A DNA stretch of 64,000 nucleotides from Puccinia triticina (Eukaryota; Basidiomycota; Pucciniomycetes; Pucciniales; Pucciniaceae). The translations under genes were made by a program, and so were the position numbers. Below, in pieces: positions 22,523 to 34,920 of this stretch. The stretch lies in the NCBI RefSeq assembly GCF_026914185.1, contig NC_070563.1:1550001-1614000 (forward strand), in the 5' to 3' direction. The notes beneath the pieces are model-generated. The model was not told where the DNA came from and did not search any database. It worked only from the letters and a program-made list of their open reading frames with translations. The stretch's first letter is position 1. Each line of letters starts with the position of its first letter.

Positions 22523-24370
22523 ATCTCCATTATTTTAGTTCTAGAAATTTTTCCCCTGCCTTGAGCCTGCTCTTCCATGCCCCTGACTTGAGGATTACCT
22601 CACTCCTTCCAAGTTTTTCTTATGCAAACTGATTAAGTTCATAATTGAAATTTGCACCTGGCTACCTTTCACCGGGGGGAAATTGTTGCACTTCCTACAG
22701 AGTGCCACACCGTAATTCCATCAGACTCAGTTACTGATGTGATGCTAGAGTTGACCATAACTCTTGTGTAACTTTCCACAGTATTGCAAGGGTAACTGTA
22801 GCATAATCTATGATCAACTTCTCTGATGATCAAATATCCAATTAGTGATCAGTTTTAGCTAGAAGTCTGCAGATGCAGGCGGCTATTCCACCACAAACTG
22901 ATTCTTAAAAGACTGTGTACGCCTCCAATGTGTGAAAATCTGTGACTATGTTGTAGGCAGGTGGCCCTGACAAACTTAATGGAAACATTATGTGCCCAAG
23001 TCATGAAATGTCACAGGTGAAATTTAAGTAAGTTGGTTGGGGGGCTTGTAGCAACTGGCCCCAAAACCCAGCGTGCAGCTGTGTGATGGATTTCCACCCT
23101 GAGGTTCGCGCGAATGTCAGGGTGGACATCAGACAGGGTTCATCAACCATTCAAATCCCCTGCTCCCCGCACCCTGGATTCACTGTTTGAGACAAATCCC
23201 GTGCAATACCACCGGCTCTCCCTGAGCCTGACAGCCCACCATGGTTTGGTCCCGCGGGAATCAGTTTGGTTTCAGCACACACATATCACTACATTTTCAC
23301 TGACAAATGTAGTAATATGTTTGCACGGCAGATCAGCTGCATCAGTTTGGTGATTTCCCAATCTTTCAGAACTTGAGCAAAACAGATTGGAGAGTTGCAT
23401 TTGTCTTTGAATATCCTGATCATGACAACAGACACTGCTCAGATACTCTGCTTATGCCACACGTAACAGATGGGATTTACAGTAAATGAAGAAGTTGATT
23501 GGGTGTGCTGTCACTGTGTATGGCAAGGGGATGATCATATTGAAGTAAATTTTGGCTCAGATGGCAAGCGGCTTGGATAATGCAACAAATATATTCTGGT
23601 GTGGATGTACAATGACTTTCTTCTACCTTTCCTTCCCCATCTTCTAGTCCTTTGGTTGTTACAATCAAAATCAAATCTACCCAATAATTGTTAGATAAGA
23701 CATCACCATGAGTTCAACAGGAGATGAACTCCCTTCAGGTATCATTTGCACATCACAAGCAGTTAAATTCTGGAACAGTTACTGTAAGAAATCACAGTAT
23801 GGCACTCTGTGGGAAGTGCGATGGATTCTTCCCTGGTGTTTGGTAGGTGCAGGTACCTTCCCAAAAATATTTAATCAAATCACTGCAAATGGGGATGGGG
23901 ATGGATTGTTTACAAACTCCAAAAGTAAGTTCAACCAGAGGAAACCAATATTATATTGGTCCCCCAAATCAATTTTATATTGGCTGGGCCCACTACTACA
24001 TTAGAACAAAGGGGTTATGTGTTAGTGTGCCTGGCCAATTAGTGGTTTAACATTAAGCGGACCAAAAGGCACATCACAAAAAAATGGCAGCATCTCCCTT
24101 AACTGTACAACAAAACTACAAGTACAAAATTTCCTGGACCACTTGGCTCTTTGAGAAATTGGCGCAGAGCAAGAGCCAAGCGGTGACCTCCACTACTCCA
24201 CAAGCGGTGTCTTTTTATACCTTTCCCCCCAATCCCAACTGACCATGACTTCTGCCTCTCTTTATTCCTTTTCCAAACCCATTATGTCTTGGCCACAACT
24301 GTGCACATTTCCTTTTGAATATCGTATCACATTGCTTACAAGAATGCAAAGCTTATTGCGTGCTCCAAAT
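22523..24370. other. Intergenic, no gene seen
   Basis: AT-rich DNA with scattered short open frames and no recognisable domain. Confidence 0.4.
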
Positions 24371-24374
24371 CTGG

Positions 24375-24725
24375 GAAACTGAGACTGTTTCCTGGGATGG
24401 TATGCTAATCTTCACCACTACAGCTTTTCCAAATAACAAACCCAGCCCTACAGAATATCACCAATTCCGGGATACTGAGACTGTGTCCCAGGATAAGATG
24501 TCTTCCCAGGCCCCGCCTATTTCCCGGAAAAGGACGCTCACCAATTCCAGGAGACTGAGACCGTGTCCCGGAATACGGGTGCCAATAATTGTACCAAGAG
24601 TGTGTTTGTCAATTCCGGATACTGAACTGTGTTGGGGCATACTATGTTTCCCCGGGCCTCGCCAACTTCTTGGAATAGGAAGTTTGCCATTTCTGGGAAA
24701 CTGATACCGTGTCCCGCGGAATGTG
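24375..24725. repeat. Degenerate tandem array around ACTGAGAC(C/T)GTGTCCC
   Basis: Five diverged units at about 24377, 24474, 24555, 24622 and 24699, spaced 65-100 bp. Each carries ACTGAGAC(T/C)GTGTCCC-like sequence preceded by CCAATTCCGG or a variant. The core is partly palindromic (CGGGA...TCCCG). Confidence 0.5.
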
Positions 24726-24749
24726 TATGTACTCCCCAACAGGACCTCC

Positions 24750-26699
24750 GTCTGCAACACCTTCTAATTGGCTATTGGATCCCCTCTATTAATTTTTTTC
24801 CCAGCGGCCAAGCCAAAAAGCATCGAATTTCTCTGTGGATAGAGATGTGCTAGACCAAGCTCTTTGCTGTGTTTTGGAGTCCGGGTCTTGACACCAATTT
24901 TTCTTGACTTCTTGGGGTAATAAAATGCAAACAATTTAAAAAAAAACTTTCAAAATTAATATCACATAAACGGGCGCGGGGTGGCGCAGCCGCCCTTAAA
25001 CCCTAGTATTATATTGGTCTGGGTGACCAATTTTATGTTTTTTACCTCTGGCTGACATAAAAGTGGGGGTTTTTAACTGATACAACCTCATTTGCTGTTA
25101 CATAATTATAAACCCACAATTGTATCTGGCCTGTTTAAACACAAAAAAGACCCCCCCTTAAAGGAGGTGGGTAACTGCCAACTGGTGACTAGTACCATCT
25201 CTTCCCTGTAGGGTATTATGAGCCATAGCGGGGACTTCTGTATGTATCTAACCTGCCACATTCATGTTACAGTCTGCACATTCATAGTTCTGAGGTGTTT
25301 TTTTTTTTTATTTGTCTGTTTTTCCACTTCTTCTGCTTCCTTTCCCTCACATATTACACTCCATGAAATCTTGTAGTGAAGTCATCTGGAGCAGCAGACA
25401 TGGAAGTCTTTTCCTCATCCTTCCATGAACTCACCACCACTGTGCTCTGCTGCTCCAGGCCAGTCTTTCATCTCTTTATTCTTATCTTCTTTTGTCTTTT
25501 ATTTCTGAGGGTGCAATGAAAATCCTTCCACGAACTCACCATCACTGTATTCTGCTGCTTGAGCCACTGTTCATTGCAACACATAGTTTAAAAGGCTGGA
25601 TATCCAGACAGCTTCTGTTAGCTTTGTGTATGAAAATTTTGCTTAATATCTCTAAAAAGGATGCAAGAAATGGGGGGCTATCCTGAAGAGACCAAGGATA
25701 GGACAAAGGAGCTGCCATGAGTGGTGAGGTTGGAAGAGGCTCTGACTCAATGATCATATTTCAAATATCAAGAGCAGATATATATAGAGAGACAACTAGA
25801 GAGCCCCCTTGCAAGATCCAAAGGGGGCCTAGACTGATTTAAAGTAGAAATGAAGGAGACATCTCACTTGAGATAGACAGTACACATCAAACTTGTGATG
25901 GAGAAGATACATCTCACTTGAGATGGAAAGACATCTCACTTGAGATGGAACATAAAATAGACATCACACAGAGTGATGGAAAGTTTTTAAACAGAGATAA
26001 GAGACTGTGAGCCAACAAGAGGTTCAGAATTCTGACACAAGGTCTTTAATAATAGAACCAGGAAATTCTTTCCATAAAAGAAGGCAGTGTAGCCTGTCTG
26101 ATGGAGGGGATCCCTTCCAGAAGAAAAACTACCCCAAACCTTGCAGCAAAATCACATGTAGATTTAAACAAGGGGGTTCAGTAATGTCTAACCTGGGTCT
26201 TCTTGTGGCCCAGCTAAGTCAGCTGAATCCATCGTGTGAACAATTATAGTTATTGCCACTACAACGGATAGCTGATTCAATATGAAGCAGGATATATTAT
26301 ATTTGACATGAAATAGCTTGTTGATTGTTCAGGCGGCAATAGTAATACTTTTTACCAGGAAGGAAACCACTGATTGATAATACATGAGGTATACACTAGG
26401 ATATACAGCCGTTGTGTTTCAGTAAGGTGATGATCTATAATATTGAGATGAGTTGAACTAGCTTTATAGATTCTGTAATCTTGCTCAGCGCTCAAGAATC
26501 AAGAATAGTAATGAAAAGTATGCATGAGGTGTTTTACAAAAATAGCAGGAAATCACCAGGATTGGGGTTATCTAGCATATTCAAATGTTGTAACCAAGAC
26601 AGGCATCCTCTTGCGTCGATTCCCAACTAAGCCCAATGCCACGAAATCTGAAAAAATCAGGACATTAGCTCTGTGTCTTTTCTCAGCCGCTAAAATTAA
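24750..26699. other. Intergenic with small duplications
   Basis: No gene seen. A segment around 25420 (CTTCCATGAACTCACCACCACTGTGCTCTGCTGCT) recurs in diverged form around 25528. A short tandem array lies at 25860-25955. Confidence 0.4.
25860..25985. repeat. Tandem ACATCTCACTTGAGATGGA repeats
   Basis: Three clear copies (about 25859, 25911, 25930) and two degenerate ones (ACATCAAACTTGTGATGGA, ACATCACACAGAGTGATGG). Each unit is a small palindrome (CATCTCACTTGAGATG). Confidence 0.65.
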
Positions 26700-27253
26700 T
26701 CACGAACGAACAGGTATGACACCAGTGTCTAGATTACCCAAAGCTTTAAAGGTGGCCGGCGAAAGGTCCAACGATCCGTAAGCGCAGCTAGGGCACTAAA
26801 ATATCATGGCTTTAAGGACGAACTCTTACGAAGAAGAACGGAACACGAGGAAAGTGAACTTCGCAGACAGGCTGGAATTACTTACCTCGTCTGTAACCTT
26901 AGCTTTCACGACCTTGTTATTCGCCTTGTTCTTGATGACCACAAATTTATGACAAGGGGATCCGTTCTTATACTGGAAATGAAAAGATCCAAAGTGATCA
27001 GCAACCTGCTGCATAAATTGCGTCCCAATTTGCTCGTGGCACTTACTTGGGGATAATTCATGGCCACGATGTAATCTGAATTAGAGTTCACATCACCGCA
27101 TGCACCGGTATTCGGGATAAACCACGTTCCTTTACCGCTGTAACGGCGTTCAAGTGATCTTGTTTTTTCGATACGGGAAGGCCTTGAAACGCTGAAAAGA
27201 GCGTGATTGAAAAATGAGGCAAGAAAAGCTAGAATGAATGCTAAGCGTGCCAT
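26700..27253 (-). CDS. Secreted RlpA/expansin-like double-psi beta-barrel protein
   Basis: Three minus-strand exons, 27253-27047, 27008-26886 and 26795-26700, total 426 nt (141 aa), with GTAAGT donors at both introns and phase 0 throughout. A signal peptide (core LAFILAFLASFFNHALFSV) is followed by a dibasic/acidic pro-like stretch and the double-psi beta-barrel. Visible marks are GTWFIPNTGACGDVNSNSDY, a conserved Cys in NGSPCHKFVVI, DECPSCAYGSLDLSP and the DTGVIPV strand. This is the short single-domain fungal form (RlpA-like/barwin-like), found in apoplast-directed proteins; such domains bind or modify polysaccharide in some families. The last residues (VIPVRS, then stop) are shorter than usual, where a V-x-W-x-F type strand is expected, so the 3' end may be slightly truncated or misjudged. 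Confidence 0.8.
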
Positions 27254-28740
27254 TATTTTGGGAGATGATACAAATAATAGATTGGCAAAAGATGTGATAT
27301 GTCACAATGGGGAAGGGTTTGGATAGAGTATATCAGACGATATCTGATTTGTCTCGAGAAACCCGGTTACTATCAATATCAATCGGTCAGAAAAAGCTTC
27401 AGTCCTCTTAGGCCTTTGTGTTGATCAGGAGAGGTTATTCACCGGGCCAATTCAGGATGTAGTACTCTTGATTGGGATGAGGGTTTAAGCGGAAGTTGAT
27501 TGTTGACTTCAGGCCGACAATCCTTCCAGGTTATATAGACGATCAAGATGTAGGTGACCCCAGGAAAACGCGTTCATGATAGGCGCCGCAAGTAGGACCC
27601 CCAGCCTACTCCTCCAGCCAGTAAAATTGAAAGTTCTCTTTCATTTCATGACCACAATGGGCATTACGTCACTGCTAGCTGGATATACAAAAGTATTTGT
27701 GTGCGGAAGTCAACTACCTTCCCGTTTGTTTGGTTGTAGGGCATCGTTTGAGATCGTTTGAGGTCAGAACAGCAGCTACGTATTTCAATCGGAAAAAGGC
27801 AGTAAGAGTTCGGCAATTTTCATTGTCATACGCCTTTCTGCTGTTACTTGCTATACGGCCTAAATTTTTATTATCTAATGCGTGAACCTGAAGTGATATA
27901 GCTGAAAAGTCAGCCCCTCGAAAGAAAGTTTTACTTCAACAGAGTGGAAAATAATTAACAGTTAATGCTGTGAAAGCGAGCTAATCGTACCGTAGGATGA
28001 TAAACGGATTTGCAACCTTGGCTCCTTAGTGACAGGTCTTGTACTGAAACGATTTGCGAGTTTTTAGCTCGTAGCACATTCAATCGCAAGAGGCACATTG
28101 CACATAGGCAAAAACTTCTAGAATATTATTATTTGGACGGTGGGGCATCGCCACGAACCCCGGGTCGGCAAAACAGTGAAGGGTGGTAATGCCCGATCTC
28201 GAGCACATCGATTCGATTGAAAACTTCTCCAGCCGAATCGCCCGGCGATTGATCGATCGCTCGATCCCGAGATAAACCATCGAGAAGACATACTGAATTT
28301 TCGAGTAACATGGTAGGCTCATCATTGTTAGCATCAAGCTGGGACTTAAGAGTGTAAAAATAGTTCGTATGATGTGCCATTAACCTCTATAAACTCTTTC
28401 GATATCCAGAATGTTATTGCCTCTATCCATGACCAAACTACACTATTCGGCGCGAGTCTGTGGGTCGATGATAATGATGAAGCTCGCCCTTTATCTTTAA
28501 AAGCGACAATTGATTCGAGGCGACCAAGCTCTAACATTCGTCTAAGGGAAGGGAATTCCGCAGGTATCCTCGTCAAATTTATATTGGTTGAAGCTTTCAA
28601 AAATTAGTCATTGTCAATCAAAAGTGTAAATAGAAATCTTAGATAGCCATGGCGTAAAGGCGGCCGGGTGCTGGATACATTTGCCGCCCCAGTTCCGCAA
28701 TGATGAGATGTGCAAACTTGGCCCTGAGCTCTCTCCCGTT
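27254..28740. other. Intergenic upstream of the beta-barrel gene
   Basis: Promoter side of the minus-strand gene, then undefined sequence. Overlapping open frames at 28129-28600 on both strands have no motif I recognise. Confidence 0.35.
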
Positions 28741-28772
28741 TCTAGAAAGGACTGGCATGAATGAGGGGCGAA

Positions 28773-28955
28773 CTATATGACTTGCAAGTTAAACTTATCT
28801 GAGAAGAAATGGAGACGACGCTGGAAGGGCTCAGAGTCAGAGTCATAGGAACTGGTGAAGCGTTCATCACAGTAGACGAACGTGCTATCAGCTGGCCATG
28901 CCCGGTCGAAACCCGAGATGTGAATAGAAAGTAGAGCGTACGCGTGGTCAATCGA
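28773..28955 (-). other. Possible orphan exon of an unknown protein
   Basis: One minus-strand frame reads about 60 residues of protein-like composition ending at a TAG (28775-28773), including ASIDHAYALLSIHISGFDRA and FTSSYDSDSEPFQRRL. Upstream in frame is a stop, so it would need a splice acceptor just before. No partner exons were found. It could be a gene fragment or chance. Confidence 0.25.
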
Positions 28956-29064
28956 AGCATTGGGTGATTCATTTTTATTTCAATTTTCTTGCTAGCTTGA
29001 TTGAGTGCCTCTTCATCTGAGCTGGGGCAAGCAAGAGAGGCTGACTCAACAGATGGGTAGTGCC

Positions 29065-29120
29065 TAGCTTAACCAAGTCCCTTTATTGGACGCTCCCCCG
29101 AGGAGGGACTTCTAAGTTAG
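29065..29120. repeat. Short foldback repeat, copy 5
   Basis: TAGCTTAACCAAGTCCC pairs with GAGGGACTTCTAAGTTAG. One of the shortest and cleanest copies (about 56 bp). Confidence 0.75.
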
Positions 29121-30677
29121 GGATAGTGCCTGCAAACGACTCGACCCGTTACTACGGCTTGCATAGGTGGGCTTGGGAAAACAAAGAATACCCCCTTTTC
29201 ACCGAGGCTTTGGACAATAATGTTTTGAGAAAGTATTGGCCTTTACAGTCTCATCTACAGCTCAAAACGCGGCTGGGGTGTACGAGGTCTGAGCGCTATC
29301 TTGACCAGCAGACCCAAGCCAGTTACAGATTCATGGTAATGGCCACTGATGGCCAGACCGATAGGTATTTTTGTCTAGTCTGAAGTGGGCTGCACTGGAC
29401 CAAAAGCTCAAGCTGACCATGTGCAAGAATTGTTGACTATGCCAGCTCATGTGTGACTCCCAAATATTTTGTTCGTCATAGGCCAGGGGTTCAGTGACTA
29501 AGATTCCAATCCGGTGCCCCGGAGCCGGATATCACCTACGACCCAGTCTCATCCTAGTCGTGTCCGAAATCTGGCCGGAGGTTTCCGGATCTCAATGTTG
29601 AATTTTTTGTTGAATTTCTTTCAAAAACACATCGAAAAAAGCAAGTCGAGCTACAAAATTAACTCGCGGTATGTAAATATATGTTTTTGCGGGTATTCCG
29701 CGATAGAAGACCCGATCGATTTGCAGGGGGTTTGCCGGGGTTTACCCGAAGAAAACCTCACTTTTTGGGGAATTTCTGCTAAATATTGGGAGAAATCCCG
29801 GTCCCTGACGTTTTTCAACATCCGACTGGATTCCAGATTTCTTCAGCTCCATCCCGAACCCGGCTCCGCTCTACGAGGTCCGCATCGGAACCTGAGTTCA
29901 GTCACGGGAGGGGGTCAAGCAAAAGTTGGCTGCACCAAAAGTGCGCAAACGTGACGCGGTTGCAAATGTATGTTGGACTGAAATGTTGTTTCGCAACAGG
30001 CACCCCCGGGTAGAAGCTAGTCCGTCAGTCCGACCACGCGAGACTTGCTACGGTATCCCGGGCCCAGGGGTCGTGTTTCGCGGCAACCACTGCCACGGCC
30101 ACTGCCAGGCCCACTTGGAAGGCTTAGATGAATTAGACGTGAGCTTGGCTTCTGCCGACGTGGCTCGTGTGCACGTCCAGCGGTGCTGAAGCCGAGTTTT
30201 TGGATTAACCACCCCAGCTTGGACCAATCCGCACTACACGTTACGTCTGGTTATAGTATACTGATGAATTAACTATCGTTGCGCCGGAAAGAGTAGAGGG
30301 TGGTAAGTTGGCCTGGCAAGTATTGTAGCAGTGGCACCAGCGTGGTTGTCACGACTGTGGTCATGCTGTTTGTCGGGATTTGTGGAAGAAGGCTCTTTGT
30401 GCAGACAAGTAGAAGGGACAGAATATAAAATTGACACGGTTAGCACTCCAAAACCATTCATCCCACATTCCAAGTACCACCTCAAAGTAGTTTTCATTTC
30501 AACTGATTATTATTCTGATTCTCATTTATTATTCCTTGTACCTTCAACGTTTATTTAATTTATTTTAAAATAATTTTTGCGCTTAATTTATCGTGTTTAT
30601 TCTTCCCCCTCCCAATCAACTTTTTACCTCGATTCTAAATATCAGCGCCGCGCGCTTTAATCAAGACTCAGTACACA
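29121..30677. other. Intergenic, no gene seen
   Basis: No convincing coding sequence. The final about 150 bases before 30678 are AT-rich and probably hold the promoter and leader of the wall-protein gene. Confidence 0.4.
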
Positions 30678-31574
30678 ATGCCTTCTACTTCTGTCATCAC
30701 TTCTTGCACTGTTTTTGCAGCAATCACTTACTTGGCCATGGCGAATCCTCTCCCTCAAGGTTCAGGCAACATGGTCTCCAACCCTACCTATGTAAGTCAA
30801 CTCACGCTCAATTCTCTGCACCGTAATTATTAGGCTTGAATCTCGAAGATGACATTAATTTCAATCAATCAAAGAATGGACAAGGTCCAGTTGCTTCAGG
30901 AATGGGAGCGGGGAGCATGGATTCGGCAGGGATGGGCGGGAATGCTATGGGCAGCATGGGAAGCGGAATGGGAACACCTCCAAAAATTCCAACAGCATCA
31001 ACGTCCAATTCAGCATCACCTCTACCAAAAAGTCAAGCAAGCATGAACATGGATACCAGCGCTATGTCCGGAGGGACAAAACCTGCCAACAGCATGTCAC
31101 CCAGTCCAAACTCAGCGACTAGTCGCCCAATTACGGCCGGAGGAATGGATGTGAGTCCTGATAATCTGTTCTATTCCTTTCTGATGTTACAGTATCTTAC
31201 TTGCGCATGTATAAATACTAGCAATATACCCCGCAGAAGAACCACACCAGTTACACGCCAGCCGCAAGCGAAATGGGCTCCTCGGGTATGGGCACTGACT
31301 CGTATGCTAGTGGAGCAGGCATGTACGGAAATAATAGCACAGGATCAAATGGCTCTCCCAACGTAAGCCAAATTTTAAATCACCAGTAACAGATAGGCGA
31401 AATCCCACTTTTTTAGCATCTGACATAATCTGCAACGGTTTTTCTTCTTGTTTACAGAAACATGTTCCTGGGACTGGAAATGCGGTTCCAACTGGATCAT
31501 CTAGCTCTACAGGTCTCAGTAGCTATTTGCTTGAAGTTACGGGGGTAGCAATCGCTTTTGTTTTGTTTGCTTAG
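30678..31574 (+). CDS. Secreted GPI-anchored Gly/Met/Ser-rich wall protein (210 aa)
   Basis: Four exons, 30678-30791, 30875-31150, 31237-31362 and 31458-31574, total 633 nt, all introns phase 0 with GTAAGT/GTGAGT/GTAAGC donors. The signal peptide (VITSCTVFAAITYLAMA) is followed by mature NPLPQGSGN. The body is low-complexity: GMGAGSMDSAGMGGNAMGSM in exon 2, then Ser/Pro/Thr-rich sequence suited to O-glycosylation. The C-terminus GSSSSTGLSSYLLEVTGVAI runs into a hydrophobic tail ending FVLFA, as in GPI-anchor signals, with the cleavage site probably within the Ser-rich run. Predicted to sit in the plasma membrane or cell wall. No enzymatic domain. Each exon junction falls at a codon boundary, which would let repeat exons be gained or skipped without a frameshift. 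Confidence 0.75.
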
Positions 31575-32385
31575 ATTTTTTTGTACAAGCAGCATGGATG
31601 ATGGTGTCAAATTCTGAACGGAATACGATAAAGTCTGTGTATTTCAACATAGACTAACAGTTTTATGAATCTCAATGAATAATTTATAGGAAAAAAAAAT
31701 TAATGTTCGGATATTCTCTACAATATGATGAGAATTGTAAGCAGTTTGGGATTTCATCTCAGTACATTCAATGTACGACCAACATCCAGGCTCTTTCTGT
31801 TAACTATTCTACGAATTTTTCGGTTCACCTCTGCTATAAATGACAAGCTTGGGTCAATCCCAAGTGATATTCAAATGTCCATGAATCTGCTGCTCTTCAA
31901 CCAAGACATCTATTGTTCAGTAGTCAATTTTTCTTCCGTCCCATAAATTAATAGGAAAAAAGGAAGATTCTCCCTCCTGGTTTTCCTTCTCTTGGAGAAC
32001 TTAAACCGTATACTGTTGCAGACAATCCCATAATTTTTTCACGGGGTAGGTTCGGAAATTTTGACCTTCCCGCAGAGCGGGTAGGGCTCCCTAGCTTGAC
32101 GAGAGCTCAGGAATTCACGGGCGGAATATTGATGGACAAAATATTGGTGTGTCAGTTTGCCAAGGACCACTCCGACTGGGCCGACTACCCAGTACAGACA
32201 AGGCGTGAAAGGTATTCAAGTAAACTGCATTTTATTGCAAGAGAAAATAAGTAAGGAATGGTTGTTGTACAAGTTTCGTGACTAGAAGTATCGAAAAAAC
32301 TCATGATAAAAGCAGTTACAAAATGGTAAAATTACAAGATCCATGAGAGAAATTTCCAGGAAAAAAGGAAAAGGTTGGAGCTAAT
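31575..32385. other. Intergenic between convergent genes
   Basis: The 3' flanks of the wall-protein gene and of the small minus-strand gene meet here. No gene seen. Confidence 0.45.
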
Positions 32386-32774
32386 TCATCTAGGTCCAAC
32401 TTGGCCTTTGGCGTCCGATTTTGGAAGAGAAGGAGTACCGAAATTTCGAAGGGCAGGATCCGCTTGCATCCGCAAGATCACAAGCCTGGGGTGGTCGACT
32501 GAAGTTTGCGGAGAAAATTGGTTCGCAGCCATTACTTTCAAGGAAACCATTTTGGCCTCAGTGTTGATGTAGAGGTCTTTCTTTGACTCATCGCGAAGAT
32601 AACGTTGGTAGGCTGGAGTTTTTGAGGCAATCTCGTGAACCATAATCATGCCTTAAAATTTGTAAGTGAGCACAACTTTGGGTAAGAATGCGGGAAACAT
32701 CTGATAGTCGTTAGAATGAAAGATAAATACTCACGGTAGATATTGGACGCGTCAGATCGAGTAGAATCCGACAT
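32386..32774 (-). CDS. Small unknown protein (101 aa)
   Basis: Two minus-strand exons, 32774-32735 and 32651-32386 (306 nt), joined in phase 1 by a GTGAGT...AAG intron. The product starts MSDSTRSDASNIYR and continues through MIMVHEIASKTPAYQRYLRD to a Pro/Gly-rich C-terminus. No signal peptide, membrane segment or known motif. Intron signals and even composition argue that it is a real gene. An open frame on the opposite strand is a shadow. Confidence 0.5.
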
Positions 32775-32920
32775 ATCGCAAGATTTCACTGGAGATATTA
32801 TTTAGGTAATTCTGGAATGTTATCAGACATCGAGGATCAAGTTCAGTCAGCTTTAGGCCTGGTATGTGAGATTTTTGGCGAAAGAGAAGACAAAAACCTT
32901 GCTTACCTCGAGCCTTGGAG

Positions 32921-32943
32921 GGGAGGGGGGGGGGGGGGGGGGG
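32921..32943 (+). repeat. Poly-G run
   Basis: More than twenty consecutive G residues upstream of the small minus-strand gene (poly-C on its coding strand). Such a run could adopt a quadruplex and is prone to sequencing error. Confidence 0.8.
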
Positions 32944-33835
32944 GCTGAGGGGAGGGGATGGGTATACTGGAGTAGTTGGGCGGTGAGGGGAATCAGAGGA
33001 AGGGCGGAGTCTGGCCTATTTATAAGTCTTCATCTTATGCTGAGCCTAACTACTGCTGCTTCCCAATTATCGATGCTGCTCCGCCATTGAATGTCCAATG
33101 CTGAACCACAAAGGGGCTGGACGAGACTGCCGCCCACGTGTATTACAGTGAAAAGGCTCAGCAATTCGGCTTTGGGACACCATAACCTTAGGCTGTTGGA
33201 TCCAGCTTCAAAGCATTTTCATCAGCGCGTTCAGCCATGGACACGATTACAAGCCAGCTTCTCCTCCAACTAATTTCAAATGTCAGGCCTCCTCAATGTT
33301 TTTACAGTCATATGTCGGGGACTGATAGTCAGATAAATGACGCCAAACATGAGCAAAAAATATGCAAAGAAGAGTTCAATAGTGGACCAAATCCTTTGGG
33401 ATCTAGAGGAAGTTGTGTAAAGCGAAGGCGAATAACAAGCGATTGATACCCACGAAGGCATTGCAGTAAGCAGGTCATCATGACATCTCAAATCATTTTA
33501 AATATTTATCAAGAAAATTGCAAGCTTAGCACTACTTGGCATATAATCCGCTCCAAGGGCTCGCATGGAAAGATCGGCAGACAGAGTAACGGGGTCATCT
33601 TTGACAAATCCCATGAAGAACAATTTTCAGCAATATACTCGCCAGTAAACACATCATTCCTCCTGCCAACTGGGTGTATCGTTTAACCGGGATGTCGCCA
33701 GGCGCGCCGGGGCACCCGGCACCTTGCGCAAGCGGCCATGGCGAAGAGACAAAGGGTGATGATTAATGCAGAAGAGCCGAGGATAATCACGTCAAAGCGA
33801 ACTTCGAGATGAAAGTCCGTCGGGACTTCGGGCCC
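32944..33835. other. Intergenic, no gene seen
   Basis: Upstream DNA of the small minus-strand gene. The open frames at 33091-33446 have no recognisable motif. Confidence 0.4.
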
Positions 33836-33913
33836 TAACTTAACTAAGTCCCTCCGGAGGGAGGCCCTCCGGTAGAGGCGCTTCGCGCCCCCACCTTCGG
33901 ACTTAGTTAAGTT
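33836..33913. repeat. Short foldback repeat, copy 6 (long arms)
   Basis: AACTTAACTAAGTCCCTCCGG on the left and CCTTCGGACTTAGTTAAGTTT on the right, with an inner GGGAGG/CCTCC hairpin and a GCGCTTCGCGC loop. This copy best shows the family consensus. Confidence 0.8.
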
Positions 33914-34920
33914 TCCGCCAGGGGCTGCCGGAGGCTTGCTTCGCCAGATCACAGCCTCCGGAGTCCGCAGCAGCGACGGACTGACTGGGTGAAAATTTTA
34001 AGGCTGTAACCCGGGGTTCGGGACGGGGTGAGGACCTCATCCCGAAGCACAGACCCCGTGAAAAGCGGGTTTCGGAGCATGCCCCGGGTGAATACCCCAA
34101 AAAAGGAGATGTGTTGCACCGGCTCGTTGCTGGCCTTCATGGCATGGAATTTCACATTGCAATGTTGGGTAGTATCGTGCATTTTCTATGATTTGAAAGT
34201 CAAGCAAAATCTAGTCTTAAATAGATTTTCTATTCCTCATGTTTCACCCGACTGAGGTTTTTCCCATGGGCATCGGTCAAATGTATTTAACTTGTCTGCT
34301 TTGACAAGACAAAAGTTTCATATGTCTTGAGTCCTCGACTTGCCTTCCCTATTCCTCCGAGTCCAACTATAGCTAATATTTAATACTTGATCTAGTCTTA
34401 GTTCTCAACATCACCTTAAAATGAAGCGACCATCCACTGATTTGGGTAGAACTCAGCCCTAACATCCGAGAAACCAGGCTCCTTCATCCTCTGTGTCCAT
34501 ACCATCTACACCATCAACCCTAATTGAAATTGACGATGTCAATAGCAACTGGGAGGATTCTTCTAAAAATGTTGGGCTTAGGCAAAGTTGGGTGTGGAAT
34601 CACTTCGAAGTATCCAAGGACGGTACTCAGGCTGTTTGTAAGGTTGTTAAAAAGGGTGGTAAAGCTTGTGGCACTACTTTGAAGAAGGACAAAAGTGGAA
34701 GTACTAAAAACTTCCACGGCCACTTACTTCAAATCCATCAGCTCGTCAATCCAAAGATTAGTGAAAAGATGAAGACCCAGGTCGACATGAGAAAATGGGC
34801 CAAGGAAGGCACTGTGAACCCAAAAGTAAGTACTTTTTCTATCCTCATATTCATTCTGCGTATTTCTAAGCTAATGAAGCATTGATTTGCTTTCCAGGTT
34901 GAGCTCAACAGTGAATCATT

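Noticed and set aside
28129..28607. Overlapping frames on both strands
   Set aside because: Neither strand shows a known motif or convincing introns; cannot be supported.
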